Position numbers and translations under genes: made by a program. This document shows positions 12,011 through 24,800 of a stretch of 64,000 nt of DNA, piece by piece (within the stretch, counting starts at the first letter, position 1; each line of letters starts with the position of its first letter). Origin of the DNA: Montifringilla adamsi (lineage: Eukaryota > Chordata > Aves > Passeriformes > Passeridae); assembly GCA_017590115.1 (NCBI GenBank), contig JAGGNK010006448.1, positions 3,827,987 through 3,891,986 on the forward strand. Reading direction: 5' to 3'. The notes below the pieces were generated by a model that saw nothing but the letters and a program-made list of their open reading frames with translations, was not told where the DNA came from and ran no database searches.

Positions 12011-15000
12011 TCCAATCTTAATCAGTTCTGAATGTGTCTTAAAGATCCATCGAGACAGAGTATTCTCAGTTTATTGCCTGCTCATTGGCACAAAGTATGG
12101 AGACAAAATATGATCCTCTATTAACCCTGAGGAAAGACTTGCAGTCTCAAGTCAAACTAATGATCTGGCATTATGCTGTGAAAAGACAAGAAAGTCAGGA
12201 TTTTAAAAGCTGACCTCAGGAATCAATAACGCTGATACTTGATATTTTTTTCTCTCTCTATTTTCATTGAAGCCCAAGATTATATTTTGTCAGGGGCTGA
12301 GAAGAGAGCAAAAGAATTCTATTGTAAAAAAGGACTCCTTCATAAATGGAAGTTGGTTCAGTCAGTGTGCAGGTTTTTCCCCCTAGTAAAATCTGAATTC
12401 CCTGTGATACTTTGAACGTTCTTTATAGACAAATCTTATCAATTGTATTTAGTTGTGGTTATATAAAAGGGTCTGGTGGCTTTAAATGTGAGTAAGGAAA
12501 GTCAATATTTGGGAACTTGCCAGAAGCACTATTCAAACAAAGGATTATTCTTTAATAAAGTACTATGAACAGGAGTGTCCAATTAATCCATGGAAGCAAT
12601 GTTAACAACATAATTGAGTGCAATAAGACAAAAAATCTGACAACACACAGGTACATGGCAACTGCACAGTGGTTTTAAGTTATCCCAGCTAACTTTGCTG
12701 CTGATGCCACTCATCTGCTGGTGGAACTAGTATGTGGGATTCTCACTCCATAAAAGACAAAATCAAAGAGCAAAATACAAATTGGTTATGAACTCCTAGA
12801 TTCTCATTGATTCTGCTACTCATATTGACTCTGTTTTCCCAGGATGTCTCACTGGGTGAGTTTTAAGGCTGTAGAAGAGTAAACCAGATGCACACCTGAC
12901 CACACAGACAAAACACCAAAAAGTCTGGTTAGTCCTGTGACTACCTGAGATACCCACTCACAGCTCACAGGAGGTATATTTTGCTTCATGGATGAGAGGT
13001 AGTCAAGTTTATGATTAGACTCTTCATGTCTGACCAGAAAGACCTGTCTTTTTTTCTTTTCTTCTCTCTTTCTTTTTGGCCTTTATTAACTCCCTGTTAA
13101 ATTTTTTTGCCATAGCTTTTCATCTATCACCTTCTCTTTGGATGAGTCCTTTATAGCACAAGATGTTGACATATTCTGCTTACTGAAGTTTATAGAAATC
13201 TGTGGAAAAGATTGGCTCTTTCAGATCTAATCTGATTTCTACTGAAGCTTGAGGCAACTTTCATAGATTTGGTGTAGCTAGGTCAAATGCAGATTTAGAT
13301 TTACCTCATACCCTTGAAAAGGTCACAGGCACTCACTGTAGAAGCAGTAGAAAACACAGGTTTCTCTACTGCATAAAAGCAAAAGGATGGTTGGTAGCTA
13401 CCATATTGGAGTTCTCATGCAACCAGATGGAGAGAAGAGGAAAGAATTGACACCTACGCCAGAAGAGAGAAAGGTGGGGGTGGAAGAAGAGAGATAAAGA
13501 ACAACACTGGTGAAAGTAAAGGGAAAATAAAGACAACAATGATTGCAGGGAACAATGAAAAATATTGACAGCACTGCTAAGGTGCCCAGGACAGGTGGGA
13601 ATTGTGCCAGTGAGCTTCATACAATAGAAGATTGTAACGAGGAAGTAGGCCCATTATGGATAATGAGAGACAGACCCACTGAGATCCTCCAGCTGCTTCT
13701 CACTGATGCAAAGCAGACGGACCTTTATCTGGAGCAGCTGCTTATGGCAGGTTTAGAGCACCTTTGTGTCACTGGTGCAAATCAGCTCTTGTCTTCTTTC
13801 TCTGCATGACTGTTGGGGATGACATAAACCATCCAAGCTTTGATGTTACCATCCAGAAATAACCAAAGGTAACTTAATAATATTGCAACTGGTTAATGCA
13901 TGGTTTACTATTTTTTTTGTGTTTCATTGTTATCTGTCTTTCCAGACAGACCAATTGACCACAGATCTTAAGTGAGAAAGGTGGAGAAGGAGGGAGATAT
14001 GAACAATTTAAGAAAAATTAGGGATGTATTATTTTATAAAACAATAAAATAGAGGGGAGCTTTAGGTGGAATTTTATCTAAGAATTATCAACAGTGTATG
14101 GAACGTGGAGCACTTAGAAGGAAGCAATTCAAGTAACTGGTCTTTAGAAAGATATGTTTCTGTTGTTTTATTGAATTACTGTTGCAAATATTCTAGTTTA
14201 AATACTTGCTATTTATTTAACTGGAATTATTTTGAACTTCCAGTGTAGAACCAGATTCTTAAGCCAAAGTCCTTGTGAGGTAATTTCCCTGTCAGGAAGT
14301 CCTGAGCTAATCCTAATATCAAACAAAACTGCAGTACAGCGAGCCCAGAGAAGAGAATGCAACTTTGGAAAATGTTTCCTCGAGCAATTAGCTGAGAAAC
14401 TGCCATGGAAAATTCTCATCTCTCTTAAGTTTCCTTGACCCCATCTTTTCATTCCAGATGTTCTGTCATGTTTGCTCTGACTGCATCTGCGCTGCTAAGT
14501 ACAAGAGGGCCAGGAAATGAGTTCAAGCACTTTACCCCACTGTGCATCTGCTAGGCTGCACTCTGCTCTGCACAAAGCAACTTGTGCAAAGGACTTGCCA
14601 ACTTTCCAAGAAGAATCTGCTCTACCAGGGTCTGCTCCTAAGCAGGGGACGTGCGTCAATTGATGCCACTTAGATCAGAACACAGGCTTGGTCTCTGTAT
14701 GTTATTTTTTTAGCTGTACAGCTATAACTTAGGGGATCGACAGGCACCCAGAGAAGTATGGTGGAGATAAATATATCATAACAGAAAGACAGAACATCAT
14801 CTTTTTGTGTATCATCTACTGTCCAAAGATAAGCATAAAATAACATATCTGACAGCACTTGCTTCAGACTCCTACACTTTAAGCCCTTTCACCTCCATCT
14901 GGGATTGAACCATTTTGGAGAGAGAAAGAGAGAGATAGAAAGACAATGAAAGAAATCATGTACTGTAACAGTGATGTAACTGAAGCTAAAAGCAACAAGT

Positions 15001-16781
15001 AGGAAAAAAGACACTTTTCCAGAAATCATTGTTGATTTTTTGGCCCTGATTCAATTAACAGATAACAATTTCCTTGGTTTTTTGCCTTTACTTCTAAAAA
15101 TGAATAGATGCAAAAACAGGCCTTGGGATTCTTACAGGATTTGCCATCAAATTCCTCAAGTTATAACTGTAAGCCATTCAATTCCACTAATACATCAAGG
15201 AGGCTGAGGGGTTTAACTGTCTAGTACATCCAGATTGCTTATTCTCTGTTTCATGGAAATTTGGTGGATCTAAAATGTTTTAAACATTAACTCTTTTTGT
15301 GGCCACTTACCAAAATTGTACATATCTAATGTGTCAAGCCAGGGGTCATTTTGTCATAACACAATGCCACAGCCTTGGAAGGAAGGAGAGAAAAGCAGCT
15401 TCTCCACCTCTTCACCTGCATGCAGTAACTGCCCCCATACTCGCTCTGCTGTTCACTGGTGTCTTTGTTGCAGTCAGCAGGAGCTGGTACTAATATTTCA
15501 CTGAGAAGCAAGACTGTAAATCTATGGGGATGCAGTTACATGAGACAGGCTGAGCCTGTGTAACAGCTTACTGCTGCTAAGAGGAGCTGTCCTGTTTCCT
15601 CTTCAACAGCTTTTTCACTTATTTCTTGTTCTCATCTGCTGACTCCTTCCCTCCTCTTTAAGAACTCTCAAGCATGTCTGTCCCTTGGGCTTCATGTCTT
15701 CTAGCAAATTATATTTGCCCAGGACTGTACTCTGGCACAGCTGGAGAGAGACCAGCTGGAAAGAAACAGCACCCTCCCCATCCATCACATTCTTGGAACT
15801 TCCAGCAGTTGGTGGCTGTATACAGCTGCCTATGGGGAATGTTTTCTGGTCCATGATGGTTTTGCAGCTGTTCCTAGGAATTGTTGGAAGAGAGGTAGTT
15901 AACCTGGGCCAAAACCATACTGGAGTCATTAAAGTAATTTACTGTAGACAGCATAAACAATACAGTTCCAGTGTCTTGTAGTGGTATTGTTCACTGTTTA
16001 ATAAATTATCATTGCTGTAACTCAGGGACCATGTTCCTCTCAGTGGCTTAGTAAGAAACCAGCTCAACCAAAATGGAGGAAAAATCTTTTTGCCATCAAC
16101 ACTTTAGGTATCAGACCACAGAGATGGTACAGGGAACAAGGGTATAATTCTAGGAATAGAGAGGGAGAGACGGAAAGGAAAAGACAGACTTCTTCAGTGT
16201 CAATTTTATATGTCTTGTCTAACTTTACCCTCCTTAACAGTATGATTAGAAATGTATACATGTAATTAGAGATGTGTAGTACAAATGTGTACGGAGGAGG
16301 ACTCTTTGTCCTGCAGGGGTGCTGACTAAAGAGATTTGCAGCAGAGTGCCAACAATCCACTGCCATTTCTCCTGAGGTTTCTACCCCTTCGGATCTGCCA
16401 TCTAATTTGAATTTGTTAGAAATACCAGAAGTTTTTTTCCAACCTAAGAAAGTAATCTAGTGCATTTTCTTTAAAGGACCAGTGAGAGCTCACACACACA
16501 GTTTAAATGGCAGATTGAAAGAGGTGATAGCATTCACTAAGACAAGCAAAAGGAGATGACCCTCCTTTAACCTCTTACTGTGACATATCTGCATCCAAAA
16601 GAGAGTGGTACACAGCTTTCAGAAAGGTTTGTGCTCTTCTCTCTGAGTCAACACTTCGGCATTCAGCAGCAGTGCCACTGCATCAGCACAGGCAGCCCCT
16701 GCCCTGGGACGCAGATGTTCAGCTGGACAGCAGAAATGCTGCAAAAACAATCTTGCATACCTGCATAAAACCAGTTGTTTG

Positions 16782-16782
<1 letters not shown>
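12011..16782. other. Unique-looking non-coding DNA
   Basis: Nearly 5 kb without a recognisable exon. Several open frames of 60-104 codons overlap on both strands near 13.4-13.8, 14.2-14.4 and 15.3-16.0 kb, and none shows a known motif. One minus-strand patch at about 15313-15375 has a pyrimidine-rich acceptor-like upstream end and a GTAAGT donor-like downstream end, but its best frame contains a stop. A short purine run (GAGAGAAAGAGAGAG) lies near 14920. Confidence 0.5.

Positions 16783-16853
<71 letters not shown>
16783..16853. repeat. Poly-T tract (71 bp)
   Basis: Thirty-eight Ts, one G at 16821, then 32 Ts. On the minus strand it would be a long poly-A. The adjacent sequence at 16854-17030 is richer in CpG than the surroundings, so a retroposed minus-strand copy with a poly-A tail is possible. 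However, no AATAAA lies close to the tract on that strand and I found no target-site duplication. Length in the assembly may be inexact because homopolymers are error-prone. Confidence 0.95.
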
Positions 16854-16854
<1 letters not shown>

Positions 16855-18662
16855 TCTTCTCCCTGCAGCCTCAGTTTTTTAGTCTAGGTCACCATGCGAT
16901 CCTGTCAGAAAAACGATCTCAAGGCAAAACTTCTGAATGTGGCCTTGCTTATGGGTCTGTGGGTTGAGAAGGTCTTGGTCGTGCTGCAGGGTGATCCAAA
17001 CGCCCCCTGTAGAACTGTTCCCAATTACACATATATTCAATGTGTTTTAAAATAAACTTTCTGTCCTCTTACAAATATAAGTAATAAGAAAAATTAAAAC
17101 CAAAACCTTTGAGGTTCTCAGTGTTCTGGGGAAACAGTTCTTAAGGATTGTTTTGTAGTACATACTGTTTAAAATTTTTTGCCAGCTAATTTTTACTGGA
17201 AGGTCTGTATTTAGTAATTCCATTTCATGTTTACATTTCCTCTAGCATGTGAATATGAAGATTTTCACTCTGTATCTACTCTCTATATATTTTTTTCTCT
17301 CGTAGCAGATTTTATTTTTTTCCAAGGTTGGTGCAGAGTTTTTGGGGGAGTACTTCTTTGGTAGTGGGTTTGTTTTTTGGTTTTTTCCCCCCTTTCTTGA
17401 CAGATTGCAGATTTAAGGCTAGTAAATTTATTTCTAGAAGTCTAGAGTATAGAAGCCTCGAGATTTGACAGTTTGGGGTGAACCTGTGAAAAACATTTTG
17501 CTTAGCAGGGTAAGTCATGCAAGCCTTAACAGAATCAAAAGAATCTTTCAGGCACACATGCTCAAGTCTTATTAAAGCAACACCCTCATGTTATTTTAAA
17601 GCACCTCTTAATTTTCATTTATAAGATTTGACTGCTCTGCCCTTGCTTAACCAACTGTTCTAGTTCAAAGTTTACTAGTAAATGTCATTGCAGTTAGAAG
17701 TTCTCCTGAGCTGCAAATTTGTATAATTTTGGGGGAATTCTGTTTTGTGTTGTGGCTTTACAATCTTAAAAAAAGCAGGAAGCTTCCTTTATGTGCATGT
17801 TGAAAATACAAAGAATAATTTTTGCTAATGGAAAATAATGAAAAAAAAAAAGATTCAACATTCATCAAATTTTTTATTGTAAATAATAGAATCTATTTTA
17901 GGTTTATACTTTGCTGCTTTGACAAAACACTAAGTGTTGGTTCAATCCATATGGGTCTGAATCTAGATTAATAGTCCTCATTTCTTGTGAATTAATGGCA
18001 ACCTGGTGTTTAAATAAAATAATTTCCTGAGATTGTCTCTGACTTCAGCCTTGGAACCCTTTCTTTGAAGTAATGTGTCTCAAAAAAGCAACCAGGCAGA
18101 TGTACGGATCTTGTTGTCGGGGAGCATTCTGTTTTAGTGGCCCCAGTTGTGAATAAAGCAATAAGCAGATGTTTTATGCTACTGTCATAAGTAATGCATC
18201 TGTTGGGGGGTGGCACAGAAGTGCATCAGTGTTTAATGCATTTTGATTCCTTCCTAGCTCTCATAGATCCATCAGCTTCCTTCCTCCATTGGCTGGTGTT
18301 AACTCTGCCGCTTTTGCTATTTCACTGCTTTTTCTTCCTTTGGTATCTGTGTAGGAAAATCGTCAGCTACAAAACATGTGTGAGTGTCTTTATCCTGGCA
18401 GTGAGTGGCCTGAGAGGAAGGTAATATTTTAGGTGCTTTGATTATGCTAGTAACATAACCACCCAAATATATTGGTAGATCCTCTAGATTGCCTTCTGTC
18501 CTACTTACACCCATGGCACCTGCAGCCACGTATGTGCAGCCCTGTCCCTGGGAGCTGGGGGGCACCTCAGTGTCCTGAGAAAATGAAGGGAGGTGCTGAG
18601 AAAGCAGTGGGGAATGTCAGCACCCTCTGGTGTCTCCTCTTCCAGGAACTTCTCTCTGTAAA
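16854..18662. other. Unique-looking non-coding DNA
   Basis: This stretch begins with a patch holding several CpGs (16870-17010), including a CTCF-like GGGGGCG core on the minus strand at 17001-17010. The rest is AT-rich with short homopolymers and no recognised exon or repeat family. Open frames are at most 82 codons and overlap antiparallel near 18.2-18.6 kb. Confidence 0.5.
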
Positions 18663-18720
18663 GGACCAGTTAGCACAGGTTTAGTGTAATTGGACCAGTT
18701 AGCACAGGTTTAGTGTAATT
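18663..18720. repeat. Perfect 29-bp tandem duplication
   Basis: Two identical 29-bp copies, 18663-18691 and 18692-18720, each starting GGACCAGTTAGC and ending GTGTAATT. They abut with no spacer and no mismatches. Full identity implies a very recent duplication, a polymorphism, or an assembly error. Confidence 0.97.
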
Positions 18721-18821
18721 TTACCTTGGAGTGAGGCAATTTTGGATGTGCCTGGGAGGTGGATTTAAAAGGAGCCAACTGTAGGGCTGATGGTAAAATA
18801 TAACCTCACTTGAGAAAATGA

Positions 18822-18874
18822 AGAAGGAAGGAAGGAAGGAAGGAAGGAAGGAAGGAAGGAAGGAAGGAAGGAAG
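18822..18874. repeat. (GAAG)n tetranucleotide microsatellite
   Basis: About 13 copies of the GGAA/GAAG unit over 53 bp, almost pure. Arrays of GGAA contain repeated ETS-factor core sites, although no function is implied here. It gives rise to a spurious minus-strand open frame with repeating Pro-Ser-Phe-Leu. Confidence 0.97.
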
Positions 18875-21800
18875 TCCCCACCCTGCTCCGAATCAGATTC
18901 CAAAGTCATTGACATTATATTCCTAGAGGAATGATACAGTTAATAGAATAATTTGAAATATTCCCATTAAAATATTTTTACTTCATTGAAGTGGAACGTT
19001 TTAGTAATTTTAAAGGCATTTTCCTTTTAAAATTGTAAGGCAAACCAGCATAACCATATAAAAAATTCCTTTCTGACAAGAATGCTTTTTGATGGTTTCT
19101 AGACCTCAGTGAAGCAATCTTTTAATATACCATTTCTTCTGGTCTAGTAAAGCACCTGTTTCTCAGAAGACGCTAAGCAAACCAGAGCTCTCTTGGAGTG
19201 TGGTCCTAGGATCATTGTTTTCCTGATGGATTTGGACAATAAAAACTACCTGCTTAGCTTCCTAAATTAGCAAAGATGCATGTGTACTGTTATGCAAAAC
19301 AACCCCAGTGGACCACTTTGAATTGTTTGGGTTTACTGATAAGAAGAAGCTGAGGATCTTTAATTAAGGGAATAATTTCTGTGGACTTTAAGTGGCAACA
19401 AAAAAGAGAGGAGTAAATAGTAGTTAATGGCATGAGAAGCTTGGAGCCATGGAGTCACTGGGTGTGAAAAGCAAGGGAAAACAATCCCCCCAAACAGGGA
19501 ATACCTTTAATAGATGAACCTTAGAGGAATAGACTATTCAATTCCTACAAAAAAGACAGACAAGGCAATGACAGGAAGATTAGATGGTGTCACCTGTGGG
19601 GTTTAGGGAAAGAAGGAAGTACAGGAAATGGAAATGAATTTGAATTTGTGACTATGGAAGAGATGTGCAAATTTATGAGGACCTTTCTTTGTTATGCTGA
19701 TGATGTAAAGAGAAGACATTTTATTAGTATAAGACTCCTCAAAGAGAGTCAAAGTGATTTAAATAACCATTAGTCCACTGAGTTCCTATTTATATTCAAA
19801 AGGAAGAATCTCATCTAGCTTTATTTCAAAACAGAACGTTTCACACTTCTTAATTATGTGTGAATTTTAAAGCACCCATGTCCTCTTCCTCTACAAAATG
19901 CACAACAGCAGGTGTATTCCACCCGAATTAGTAACATACTAATGAGTGAATGTCCTCCTTGCAAACATCTGCACAGGAAGAATGATAATTTATCAAGAGT
20001 TGGTGTTGTGACAGACTTTTTAATAACTATTAGGTCTGAAGGGCATCTGTCTAATGACTCATGGATCAGCTTTAGTGGCTGGCCTTTCATTTGCTGGAAT
20101 AAGGCAGGCCAGATTTCAAATGTTGCTCATGTCTTAGGTCAAGGCCAGGCCGTAAGAACTTGGTTCTGACTTTTAATAATCTTGACTAAATTTTGATTTG
20201 CATTTTTACTCATTGCCTAAATGTGAAATTTGAGATATGAAAATCAGAATCTAACAAGGAAAAAATAAAGCATATATTGGTCCTTCTAAACCAAAATTTC
20301 AATACAAAACTAGCTAAGAAATCTAACATAATTGTCATTCCAACAGCTATTACATAGCAAACATAAGATGTGTGGTGGTCAGCTAAAACATAAGTTTTTT
20401 GAGCATGTACATGTTAACAGAAAAACCTCCTATTTCTGAAATCAAGTTGTGAATTTTTTCCTGCTCCCTCACCATCTGGCTTGTGGACATTCATCCCCCT
20501 GTTCAAGTATTTCAGTTTAAGGGGTTAATTTTTATCAGACAGGCAAGTCTGATTAAAATTGGAATTTGATTCCATTTTCAGCAGTCCACGCTTCTGGAAA
20601 ATGGATGCTTGGCAATATGTGTTAATGGAAATCATCAGTTCATAAACAACATTGGAATTTTAGATATGTCAGACCCCTGGTTTGAAAAGTAATGTGCTTT
20701 TGTAAATGCTGGAAAATACAGTTCAACAACCACAGGGACATGCTTAATTTTAGTGGCAGATTCTTATTGCTATGTTATCTTTCAGCCTAAACTAATGTTG
20801 AAATTCCGGAAGATATACTGTCTTTAGGAAAAATGAAATTCAATTCCTGCATTACATGACTCATTGCAGAACATAAGCAGTTCAATTAAAATGCCAATTG
20901 TTTTTTAAAGGGCTTTAACATAAAATGTAATGAGGGTTGCATTCCTTTTTCTCTAGCACATTTTCTTCCATGAAAAAACTGAACACGTTGTATCTTGCTT
21001 TATTTGCAGATGCTTTCATGGGACCTTATATACAGAATATTTCATAATTGAGATCTATAGTAAATTGTGGGCAGAATTCTGAGCATGAGAATTGGGAGTC
21101 ATGATGAGATGCAAGAGTCACAAGGAGCAGTGCAGCAGAAAATGGGAATATTTCAGTTGTATTAGTCTACTTCTATTCCTGATCTGACAAAGACAACAAG
21201 GATAGTTTCTTTAAGTCTGTCTTCTAAGTGGTGAGGATGGATGGGGGAAAGAGGGTAATGTAGGCAGCAGATAAACTGAATTGATAGGAGAAGGTAAAGG
21301 CAGAAAAGATCATTGAAGAGAGGTTGTATTTTGGGTCCCTGACTGTGGGCCCTGATCAGCAGTTTTCATCCTCCCTGATATCTTGTAGAAAGAGCCTGAA
21401 TTTGCTCATGTTATGTCTGTCACTTTCTTTTCTCTAAGACCAAGATGAAATTTTGCATTTGTGACAGATTAGCTGAGGCAGAAAGGACATTTTCTCTTCC
21501 CAGCTGAATGTCCATTTTGCAGAGAGGGAGTCTAGTTTAATGTTATGACAATTTAGAAGTCAAAAATAGTGTAGTCAAATTCATAGAGGTTCATTGTACA
21601 TCAATTTGGAATTGGGAAGGGGTTAAAGAAAAGCAGGCTTAAAGAAGACATCAGCTGTGAATCCCTATTACAGAACTTTTCTTCCTGTGCTGTGGTCACA
21701 GAAATCTCTCTCAGGATTTCACCTGACCATCATGGGGAAAAGGATGACCGGGTGCCAGGAACAGCCTGGGATCAATGTGGGAGAGGGATTTATTGGAGGA

Positions 21801-24800
21801 GCAAGGGTGAGTAAGAGTAGTGATAAATTTTGTCTGATGTGCTGCCCATTGTTTCCAAGAGGGTTAATAAAATTGCAGGTTAGTTAAATGATGATTTATG
21901 CATCATGTCTTTCCTAATGCAGGCCTGGGACAGCACACTCCATTTCTCAAATCCCATCCACAGAGAGACTGTGCAGCACACTTAAGAGCAGGGAAGAAGC
22001 AGCCTGTGCTGTTCTATTGCATTCAGAATAACACACTTAACTACTGGTGTAGAGTTTGGAGCACTGAGAATGACTTAATTTGGACAATGAAAGATCTTGG
22101 TCCCTGCTTTGCAAAATAATCTTTTATAGTCAAGCCTTTGACAAGAAAAAAATGACGCAAATTGTACATATCCATTATCTAAAAAAGGAGATACACAATT
22201 AAAATGTGTATTAGGATTTTTTTAAATTTGATTTATTACAGTAATTTTGAGTGGATACACAAAGCCAGCTTTTTTTTTTAATTTTTTTTTCCTGTAAGAG
22301 CTCCTAAATCTGCAACTTTGATGGGTTTCTTTCTAAAAAAAAGCCAAATGAAAATCAACAAACTGCCCCCATTTTTAGTGGGGGGTGTGAGTGTTTCCCT
22401 GTAGTTTTCTTTTTATTTCCCTTTTTTATCTGCCATTTTCTTTGACTGAGGAGGAATGGGCAGCCTTTCATTTCATTTTCCCTTTTTAGTGGCTGATTGC
22501 ATTTGTGTGGCTAATTTTGCCATTAAGAGGATGACATGGTGATACACCTGCTTGCTTGAAGCTGAGGTCACTGCAGAGTTCAGTAATGCTTCCTAATTAT
22601 GCAGCACTGAAGGCACACCTAGTAGGCCAACACTGTGTAAAACAGCTTTTAGTAACCTAGATAGTGCACACCTAAGAGGATGTATTTACTATAAACTCTA
22701 AGTTATTTAGGGAATTTGGCTGTCTGTTTCTCTAACTAAATCATAGAATTTCAGATGTGGTAAAAGATGTGTCTGTATCTTAAAGGACCCTCCAGCACTG
22801 AATTTTAGCTCTTGCCTAACAGAGTCCATACTTGTTTTTTGGTCATCCTTCTCTTTCTGTAGGGTAATTTGGTGTGGTTTGGCTTGATTTGTTTTTTAAA
22901 TTTGTGGTTATTTTAGGATCTCAGATCTAAGTAAGAGTTCATCATATGCTTAACCAGAGTTTATCAAACGCTAATTAAAACTGCAGTATGCTTGTTTACT
23001 CTCTCTGTGGTGGTATATAGCATTTGCTGTTTGTGTTCATCTGTTAACCTCTGCTAAGTCTCTTTGTTTCCTAGATGTTAGGAAACTGCAGCTGTAAACC
23101 TAAGAAGGAAGCTGTAATCCCTAGAATTTAGGAAAGCATGTCAGTACAATTTAAATTTTTGTTTTGAACTCCTTCTACAATTGTACTTAATTCAAACCTG
23201 CCCACATTTGATGGTAAAGCTAAACTTGAACTAGCCATTTTAAGAACAAAGTGAGAAAGCACTTAATGGGCTTTTCTTTGAAATAGCACTTCTGTTATGA
23301 ATTATGAGCATAATTGCAAATTTATAAATAAGTCAACTAGATGGCTACATGTATATTTTGGATGCAGTTATTTGTTTGTGAAGGTGAAAGACCTGTATTT
23401 TGTAGAAGAGGACCATGAAGTAATCCTTCAACTGAATTTCTTTGCATCTGAATTTATGGGTACTGCAAAGGAATGCAAAATATGACAAGGATACAGAAAG
23501 ATTTCATATGGAGATAAAAACAAATCTCCTGGACAGATATGAGAAAAATAATCAAACAATTCTCATGAGATTCTTATTTTAAGTCCTCATCAGCATTACT
23601 CAGGATTTTATTCATCTGCAGATCTCAGATCTATCAATGGAGTCAACTCACATACATAATTCTAGTTGCTGGTACCTGCATACTTTAAGAAAGTGAATGA
23701 ATTAAGGTGATAAACAATGCTTGTGCCCTAGCAGCATTTCCTATTTTGCAATCACCAGACAAGATAAGAAGAAAGATAAAATCTGCCATCCAAAGAAAAG
23801 GTCTTTCCTTACGAAAAAAACCACAAAATATTCCAATAGAGAGGTTTCATTCTGCCTTGTATGCTTATTTTATGGGGGATTAGGTCTTCTTTTATAATTT
23901 TTATTTTAATGTGTTTTGGGGAGTTGAGTGGAGTGTGGCTTGTTTGAAATTCAGTAAAATCTTGAGGATATGACTGGGACATCTCCCATGAAACAAGTTT
24001 ATTGCTGCTTTATCTTGATTTATAAGGCCCTTCTGAGGAATTAGCAGAGGATAAGAGATACTGAGCCGGCTTTGGGAATCTAACATTCTTTTATCAGTGT
24101 TTATATTCAGGCTGAAAAACAAACAGAAGAAATTTGCTGGAATTTGCTCTATCAGATTTCTGATATACCGACCTGCCAAGTGATTGAATGTGAGTAGTCA
24201 CAACAGAGCCCACTGCTCATTTACTCTAAGCACTGAAGATGAACAGATGTAGAAAACTTTCAAGCTGTGCAGAACCACGGCTTCAGAGGTGGTGACAATT
24301 ACATTAGAGCATTTCTAGGGTATGTGCAACTTGTAAGTATTATTTGTGCTTGGGTAGGGAATGAGTTTTAGTGTAGGAATTGGGGAAATGTGCTATGTGG
24401 ACTGTTGTGCCCAGACTGCTCAAAAGTAATTCTAGTGAAATTCTAATTAGAAAACAATTATATTCTAGAAGCTTGACTGATTTGAAGGTTTCCTAATTGC
24501 TATAATAGAAACAGGAAATTAGAAAGAAATTAACTTTGACAGAGTGAAAGGTGTTTAATTAATGAGACTTTTCTTTATATAAAATCTTTTTTCTTCTGGG
24601 TGAAGGAGATGTTCTAATGGGATGTTTGGGATGCTGGGCTGTTCTGAGGCTACTCATTTTGATAGGATACTGGCAAGGACACTAATGATATTGTCAATCA
24701 TGCATAATGTAAACATAAACAAAATAGGATTTAAGCAGTGCAAAAAATTAGACTAAATTCATTACGGTACTTATGACCATATTCATTTGAAAAGAATATG

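Noticed and set aside
15313..15375. Minus-strand interval with a strong pyrimidine tract upstream and a GTAAGT donor
   Set aside because: All three frames contain stops (the best reads to a TAG before the donor) and the acceptor ends AAG; kept only as a chance splice pair.
22741..22800. Possible CR1 tail ('tcatagaatttcaga')
   Set aside because: Similarity is limited to about ten bases and the expected downstream CR1 block is absent.
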